A stretch of 64,000 nucleotides of DNA from Bradyrhizobium sp. U87765 SZCCT0048 (lineage in GTDB: Bacteria > Pseudomonadota > Alphaproteobacteria > Rhizobiales > Xanthobacteraceae), in NCBI RefSeq assembly GCF_018131225.1, contig NZ_JAFCMM010000006.1, forward strand, positions 1 to 64,000, read 5' to 3'. The notes beneath the pieces are model-generated. The model saw only the letters and a program-made list of their open reading frames with translations, was not told the origin of the DNA and did not search any database. Positions 59,461 to 64,000 of this stretch are shown piece by piece (within the stretch, counting starts at the first letter, position 1; every line of letters begins with the position of its first letter). Position numbers and translations under genes: made by a program.

Positions 59461-61017
59461 TCACGCCTGCGAGGCATCGAGCGCGCCGGCGTCGCGATGG
59501 TCGGTACCGATCTGCGGCTGACGCAGGCACAGCAGCACGACGAGTGCGGCTGCGACAGTCACCGCCGCCAGCACCCACAGCAGCGTCTGGAATGCTCCCG
59601 CATAGCTCGCGACCAGCAGCGGTCGCACCGCTGATGGCAGCAACTCCGCGGCATGGGTGAGATCGCCGGTCGCAAGGCGCGCCGCGGCGGCCGTGATGGT
59701 CGGCGCGGGAATGGTGTCGGGCAGCGCCGCGTGCAGCCGGCCGCCGGACAGCGCCGCCAGCACCGCGCCGGCGATGGCGAGTGCGATGCCTTCGCCGGCG
59801 ACGCGGATGGTGTTGAAAATGCCGGTCGCCATGCCGGCCCGCTCGGTCGGCACCACGCTGAGGGCGAGGCCGTCCATCAGTCCCCACGGCAGGCCGGCGC
59901 CGCAGCCGATCAGCAGCAGCGGGCCGATCACGGGCAGCACGGGGCCGCCGGGATCGACGGCGCCGAGCCAGACCAGCCCTGCCGCGGCGACCACAAGACC
60001 TGCGGCGGAGACGATGCCCGCCGGCACGACCCGCGTCAGCGTCGCCGCCAGCGACGGCACCACCAGCATCGGCGCCGACAGCGCCACCATCAGCCAGCCG
60101 GCATCGATCTCGCGAAACCCCTCGACACCGATCAGGCGCAGCGGCAGCAGCACCAGCAGCACGATGTAGCAGGCACAGGTCGCGACCGGCAGCATCTGCA
60201 CGCCGACGAAGCGCGGATAGCGGAACAGCGACAGGTCGAGCATCGGCCGCGCCACGCGGCGCGCGGCGGCGATGAACACGACCAGCAAGGCCAGCGTGCC
60301 GACGAACAGGCTGACCACCAGCGGATCGCCCCAGCCACGGCTCGGGGCTGCGATCAGGCCGAAGGTGAACAGGCTGAGCATGGCGGTGAAGCTCAGCGTG
60401 CCGGCCCAGTCGAGGCCCCGGGCGGCGGGATCGCGGCTGTCGCGCATCCGCCGCGCGCCGAAGGCGAGCGCAGCGAGGCCGACCACGGCGGTGGCGGCGA
60501 ACACCGCGCGCCAGCCGAAAGCCGCGATCAACGCACCGGCGAGCAGCGGGCCGAACGCAAGGCCGAGGCCGAAGGTGGTGCCCAGCAGGCTGAAGGCGCG
60601 GGTGCGCGCGTGGCCCTCGACATCCTGGGCGAGCGCCGCGGTGCCGCCCGCAAGAGTCGCCGCGGCGGCGAGGCCCTGGGCCGCGCGCAGCATGTCGACC
60701 ATCACGATGGACGAAGCGCAGGCGAGCAGCAGCGAGATCACGGTGAAGGCGGCGATCCCGGCGACAAAGGCGCGCTTGCGGCCGAAGGCATCGGCGAGGG
60801 TGCCAGCGGCCATCAGGGTGCCGCCGAAGGTCAGCATGAAGGCGTTGGTGATCCAGGTCAGCGCCGCGGGGCTGCCGCCGAGGTCGCGGCCGATCGCGGG
60901 CGTGGCGACGGCGCCACCGGAAAAGCTCATCGGCAGCACGATCGCGGCGAGGCAGACGGCGGCGAGCACGGCGGCGTGGCCGCCACGGGACGGAGATGAG
61001 GGAGCGGAGGGCGTCAT
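59461..61017 (-). CDS. MFS transporter, DHA2 (14-helix) type
   Basis: A 518-residue transporter with about 14 helices. Motifs ATPAIGRDLGGSPAALTWITNAFMLTFGGTLMAAGTLADAFGRKRAFV and FSLLGTTFGLGLAFGPLLAGALI support EmrB/QacA-like efflux. The ATG at 61017 has AAGGA 6 bases upstream. It is divergent from a LysR gene, its probable regulator, and converges with panD. Confidence 0.87.
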   Translation of the reverse strand: MTPSAPSSPSRGGHAAVLAAVCLAAIVLPMSFSGGAVATPAIGRDLGGSPAALTWITNAFMLTFGGTLMAAGTLADAFGRKRAFVAGIAAFTVISLLLACASSIVMVDMLRAAQGLAAAATLAGGTAALAQDVEGHARTRAFSLLGTTFGLGLAFGPLLAGALIAAFGWRAVFAATAVVGLAALAFGARRMRDSRDPAARGLDWAGTLSFTAMLSLFTFGLIAAPSRGWGDPLVVSLFVGTLALLVVFIAAARRVARPMLDLSLFRYPRFVGVQMLPVATCACYIVLLVLLPLRLIGVEGFREIDAGWLMVALSAPMLVVPSLAATLTRVVPAGIVSAAGLVVAAAGLVWLGAVDPGGPVLPVIGPLLLIGCGAGLPWGLMDGLALSVVPTERAGMATGIFNTIRVAGEGIALAIAGAVLAALSGGRLHAALPDTIPAPTITAAAARLATGDLTHAAELLPSAVRPLLVASYAGAFQTLLWVLAAVTVAAALVVLLCLRQPQIGTDHRDAGALDASQA

Positions 61018-61144
61018 GGCTATCCTTGGAGTGTCCTTGAGCATTGGGCGCGAGGACCAGCCAGGGAACTAAGCCAGACGAGCGGGTTGATAAACGCGCT
61101 CTAACTCCATTGATTGCGGAGTAAAACTCTCTAATTTGCCGGCC

Positions 61145-62038
61145 ATGGACAGTCTGAGCGGGATCATCGCCTTCGTGCGGGCAGCCGAGACCCTGAGTTT
61201 CGTGGCGGCCGGCCGGGCGCTCGGCATCTCTGCCTCGGCGGTCGGCAAGAGCATCGCCAAGCTCGAGAGCGATGTCGGCGTGCGCTTGTTCCACCGCAGC
61301 ACCCGCCGCGTCAGCCTCACCGACGAGGGCACACTCTTCTATGAGCGTTGCCGTAAGGTGCTCGACGACCTGCAGGAGGCCGAGGCGATGCTGGCGCAGT
61401 CCGCCGCGACGCCGCGCGGCCGGCTGCGGGTCAGCCTGCCGACCATCGGCTATCGCTTCCTGATGCCGCTGCTGCCGGCGTTCAGCGCGCGCTATCCCGA
61501 CATCGAACTCGACCTCGATTTCGAGGACCGCCTTGTCGATGTCATCGAAGATGGTTTCGACGTCGTGGTGCGCAGCGGCGACCTGCCGGACTCGGCCCTG
61601 ATGTCGCGGCGGCTGTCGTCGTTCCGTTTCGTGCTGTGCGCCTCGCCCGGCTATCTGGCGGAGCACGGCAAGCCGCGCACGCCGGCCGACCTCGCCGGCC
61701 ATCGCTGCCTGCGCTTTCGCTTTCCCTCCACCGGCAAGCTGCAGGACTGGCTGCTGAAGGCGCGCGCCGGCCAGGAACTGCGGCTGCCGACGGCGCTCGT
61801 CTGCAACAACATCGAGGCGCTGCGCGCCGCCGCCGTCAGCGGCTATGGCATTGCCCATATGCCGGACTTCCTCGCGCGCGACGCCATCGCCCGCGGGGAG
61901 CTGGTCACCATGCTGGATGCCCACCTGATCAATCCCGGCCAGTTCTGGGCGCTGTGGCCGGCGAGCCGTCACCTGTCGCCCAAGCGGCGCGTGTTCGTCG
62001 ACTACCTCGGCGCGCGGCTGTTCGCGCCCGCACCCTGA
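61145..62038 (+). CDS. LysR-type regulator, divergent from the DHA2 transporter
   Basis: A 297-residue regulator: MDSLSGIIAFVRAAETLSFVAAGRALGISASAVGKSIAKLESDVGVRLFHRSTRRV (HTH residues about 15-45) plus an effector domain. The CrgA/DmlR-like subgroup is suggested by RLFHRSTRRVSLTDEG. The 127-bp divergent region contains ACTCC-N9-GGAGT (about 61105-61123), a candidate binding site. The frame also opens at a TTG at 61136. Confidence 0.88.
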   Translation: MDSLSGIIAFVRAAETLSFVAAGRALGISASAVGKSIAKLESDVGVRLFHRSTRRVSLTDEGTLFYERCRKVLDDLQEAEAMLAQSAATPRGRLRVSLPTIGYRFLMPLLPAFSARYPDIELDLDFEDRLVDVIEDGFDVVVRSGDLPDSALMSRRLSSFRFVLCASPGYLAEHGKPRTPADLAGHRCLRFRFPSTGKLQDWLLKARAGQELRLPTALVCNNIEALRAAAVSGYGIAHMPDFLARDAIARGELVTMLDAHLINPGQFWALWPASRHLSPKRRVFVDYLGARLFAPAP

Positions 62039-62311
62039 AAGCGACGCGCCAGCATGCGACAGCGCACCGCAGCGGTGGTCGCGGCAGACCCGCGCGGCTG
62101 ATTCTCCGGCATGTCGCGCACCGCCGGCGATGCCCAAAATGCCTTGGATGACAGGGTTTGCGGCGTTCCCGGCCGCCCCGAATCGCTGAAAAGGCGTTTT
62201 TTTCGGGTTTTTTGGCCAACAAAAGCTGTGCAGAGCGCGTTGGGACTATGTTTCAAGGCAGATTCCGCCATATGGTGGCGATGTCCGAATCATTTTTCCC
62301 TAGGAGACACT

Positions 62312-62611
62312 ATGGCCGCTCAACTGACGAAGTCGCAGCTCATCGAGCAGATCTCGACCCAGACCGAACTCGCCAAGAAGGACGTCAAGGGCGTTCTCGA
62401 GGTCCTCACCACGGTCGGCTACAAGGAGCTGAAGAAGAACGGCGTGTTCGTTGTTCCGGGCTTCGCCAAGTTCGTTGTCGTCAAGAAGCCGGCGACCAAG
62501 GCGCGCAAGGGCACCAACCCGTTCACCGGCGAGCCGATGACCTTCAAGGCCAAGCCGGCCCGCAAGATCATCCGTGCGCGTCCGGTCAAGGCCGCCAAGG
62601 AAGCGGTGTAA
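62312..62611 (+). CDS. HU-family DNA-binding protein
   Basis: A 99-residue histone-like protein: MAAQLTKSQLIEQISTQTELAKKDVKGVLEVLTTVGYKELKK, then FVVPGFAKFVV and the DNA-binding arm KARKGTNPFTGEPMTFKAKPARKIIRARP. It is slightly longer at the C-terminus than classical HU. AGGAGA precedes the ATG, and a strong terminator follows. It acts in nucleoid organisation. Confidence 0.92.
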   Translation: MAAQLTKSQLIEQISTQTELAKKDVKGVLEVLTTVGYKELKKNGVFVVPGFAKFVVVKKPATKARKGTNPFTGEPMTFKAKPARKIIRARPVKAAKEAV

Positions 62612-62642
62612 GCCGTTATCCGCTCCGCATTCGCGGACGACG

Positions 62643-62670
62643 AAAAGGCCCCCGTTCCGGGGGCCTTTTT
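62643..62670 (+). terminator. Rho-independent terminator of the HU gene
   Basis: AAAAGGCCCCCG/CGGGGGCCTTTTT hairpin with a U-tract, 32 bp past the stop. Confidence 0.93.
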
Positions 62671-62696
62671 GTTTGCCGAAGCGCCAGCCGCGCCTC

Positions 62697-63866
62697 TCAG
62701 GCGTCCCACGTCACCGGCAGGTTGAGCAGGCCGCGGAACGCCCAGCCGCCAATGCGTACGGGTTCGCGGTCGACGAGGCGCAGGTTTTTCAGCCGCGCGA
62801 ACACGGTCGGCAACGCGACATCGGCGACCATGGCGCGCGAAGCGAAGGCGCCGGCGCAGAAGTGCGGCCCGGCGCCGAAGGCGATGCTCTTGCCGGCGTC
62901 GCGGCGCACGTCGAAGGCCTCGCCATTGTCGAAATGGCGCTCGTCGCGGTTGGCCGAGCCGAACATGAAGAACACCCGGTCGTCCGGGGCGAATTCGACC
63001 TCGCGGATCCGCCAGGGCTTCGCCACCCGCCGCGGCGACATGCCGATCGGCGAGATCCAGCGCGCATACTCCTCGAAGGTCTGCAGCCACGACACTTCGC
63101 CCGCCTGCGCCAGCGCCAGCTGGTCGGGATGGGTCAGCAGCGCCCACACCGTGCCGGCGACGGCGTCGCGCGGCTCGTTCTGGCCGCCGCTGATCGCAAG
63201 CTTGATGTTGGCGCGCACGCTGTCCATCGGCATGCCGGCGGCGAGACTGACGCCGAGCAGGCTGAGGTCCGGCGCCGCCTGCAGCGCCGGCAGGCGTTCG
63301 TCGATCGCCGCGTCGATGCCGGCGGTGGCGGCGTGGCAGCGCGCCTCGACGGCGGGATCGCCGGTGTAGTTGGCGATGCCGTCGATCATCGCCTGCGACC
63401 ACGCGTTCATGTCCTGGAAGCGCATGTTGACGAGGCCGGTGATCGACTTCAGGCACTCGGCCGAGAACGGCAGCGCGAAATCGCGCACGAAGTCGATGTC
63501 CTGCCGCGGATCGAGGGCATCGATGATGCGATCGGCATGGCCCTGGAACTGGGCGGTCCAGTGCGCCTTCACCGTCTTCGGCGACACCGCCGGGAAGACC
63601 ATCTTGCGCTCGGCGAGGTGTGCCTCGCCGTCCTTGCGCATCATGTTGTGGCCCATCAGCCTGTTCATCAGCCCGTCGGGCTGGTGCGAACTGAACACGT
63701 CGATCTGTTTCTCGGACACGAAGATGTCGTCGCGATGGGTGAACACCGTGCTGCCGAGCTGCGGAATGAACGCGATCGGCGCCTCCGCCCGCAGCCGCTT
63801 CAGCGTCGGGTAGGGATCGGCCCAGAACGCGGGAACGTCGATGTCGAAGCGCGGTGCGGTGCTCAC
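62697..63866 (-). CDS. Cytochrome P450
   Basis: A 389-residue soluble bacterial P450. The heme-binding motif FGAGPHFCAGAFASR lies near residue 345, and the ExxR motif is EYAR. The I-helix is unusual: ISGGQNEPRDAV has no acid-threonine pair and carries N-E-P-R instead. The GTG at 63866 is taken because GAGAGGG precedes it; the frame is open further upstream. No ferredoxin or ferredoxin reductase is adjacent. Substrate unknown. Confidence 0.9.
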   Translation of the reverse strand: MSTAPRFDIDVPAFWADPYPTLKRLRAEAPIAFIPQLGSTVFTHRDDIFVSEKQIDVFSSHQPDGLMNRLMGHNMMRKDGEAHLAERKMVFPAVSPKTVKAHWTAQFQGHADRIIDALDPRQDIDFVRDFALPFSAECLKSITGLVNMRFQDMNAWSQAMIDGIANYTGDPAVEARCHAATAGIDAAIDERLPALQAAPDLSLLGVSLAAGMPMDSVRANIKLAISGGQNEPRDAVAGTVWALLTHPDQLALAQAGEVSWLQTFEEYARWISPIGMSPRRVAKPWRIREVEFAPDDRVFFMFGSANRDERHFDNGEAFDVRRDAGKSIAFGAGPHFCAGAFASRAMVADVALPTVFARLKNLRLVDREPVRIGGWAFRGLLNLPVTWDA

Positions 63867-63972
63867 GGAGGCCCTCTCGGTATGGTCCCCGACGATAGGC
63901 CGCGGCGGCGCGGGCGTCTGTCCCCTGCCGTTGGGACAGGGGGGCTGGCGATCTGATCTTCCGGCGAACAAG

Positions 63973-64000
63973 GTTGCCCCTCATGGTGAGGAGGCGCTTT
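63973..64000. repeat. Start of a family B palindromic repeat at the window edge
   Basis: GCCCCTCATGGTGAGGAGGCGC matches the left end of the family B element at 52044-52150; the rest is outside the window. Confidence 0.6.

Noticed and set aside
1..64000. CRISPR arrays, tRNA or rRNA genes, prophage
   Set aside because: No regularly spaced short direct repeats, no cloverleaf-like gene and no phage structural or integrase genes were seen. The repeats present are palindromic intergenic elements or adhesin modules.

Overview
This GC-rich window carries long overlapping antisense ORFs, many FCD/LysR/IclR regulators, an alphaproteobacterial-type succinyl-CoA ligase and frequent palindromic intergenic repeats (CCTGAGGTG...CACCTCAGGATGACGG). 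Together these suggest an alphaproteobacterium of the Bradyrhizobium/Rhodopseudomonas group (Nitrobacteraceae). That placement is inferred from gene style and repeats, not from an rRNA gene. I see no tRNA, rRNA, CRISPR array, prophage or complete insertion sequence.

Layout. 1-12.3 kb: the 3' part of a giant type-I-secreted RTX adhesin. 12.4-20 kb: a minus-strand oxalate-related block with an FAH-family protein, a PanE-like reductase (probable oxalyl-CoA reductase), a two-CBS-domain protein, a second sucCD pair, an OxlT-type oxalate/formate antiporter, a candidate small RNA and a 45-aa protein. 20-24 kb: LysR/DUF2855 pair and a TetR-AhpD-HPP operon with a clear TetR operator. 24-28 kb: a flotillin (YqiK), its YqiJ partner and a PspA-family protein carrying an N-terminal extension that looks like the front half of an IS1341-type TnpB. 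27.8-31 kb: ParD-like/methionine aminopeptidase pair behind a 39-bp palindrome, then small genes. 31-39 kb: frc, oxc, a GntR/FCD regulator, an ADP-forming acyl-CoA synthetase and an IclR regulator. 39-45.6 kb: cytochrome b561 and an aromatic meta-cleavage-type operon (extradiol dioxygenase, FAD monooxygenase, MFS importer, FAH hydrolase) with a divergent GntR regulator. 45.7-54 kb: adenine deaminase, then gcl-hyi-glxR and pyruvate kinase (glycerate pathway, without a linked glycerate kinase). 54-64 kb: rhomboid-like membrane protein, small proteins, LysR/MFS pairs, panD, an HU-family protein and a cytochrome P450.

How it fits together. A palindrome, TGGYAT-N5-ATRCCA, recurs upstream of the CBS-panE unit, sucCD, oxlT, the candidate sRNA, the 45-aa gene and in the divergent oxc-regulator/acyl-CoA-synthetase region. 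In five minus-strand cases a TTGNNN hexamer sits 2-3 bp upstream of it. This links two blocks 15 kb apart into one probable oxalate regulon, whose likeliest regulator is the GntR/FCD protein encoded next to oxc. Oxalate would enter by OxlT, be activated by Frc (and perhaps the ligases), then be either decarboxylated by Oxc or reduced to glyoxylate by the PanE-like enzyme. Gcl, Hyi and GlxR at 48-52 kb could assimilate that glyoxylate.
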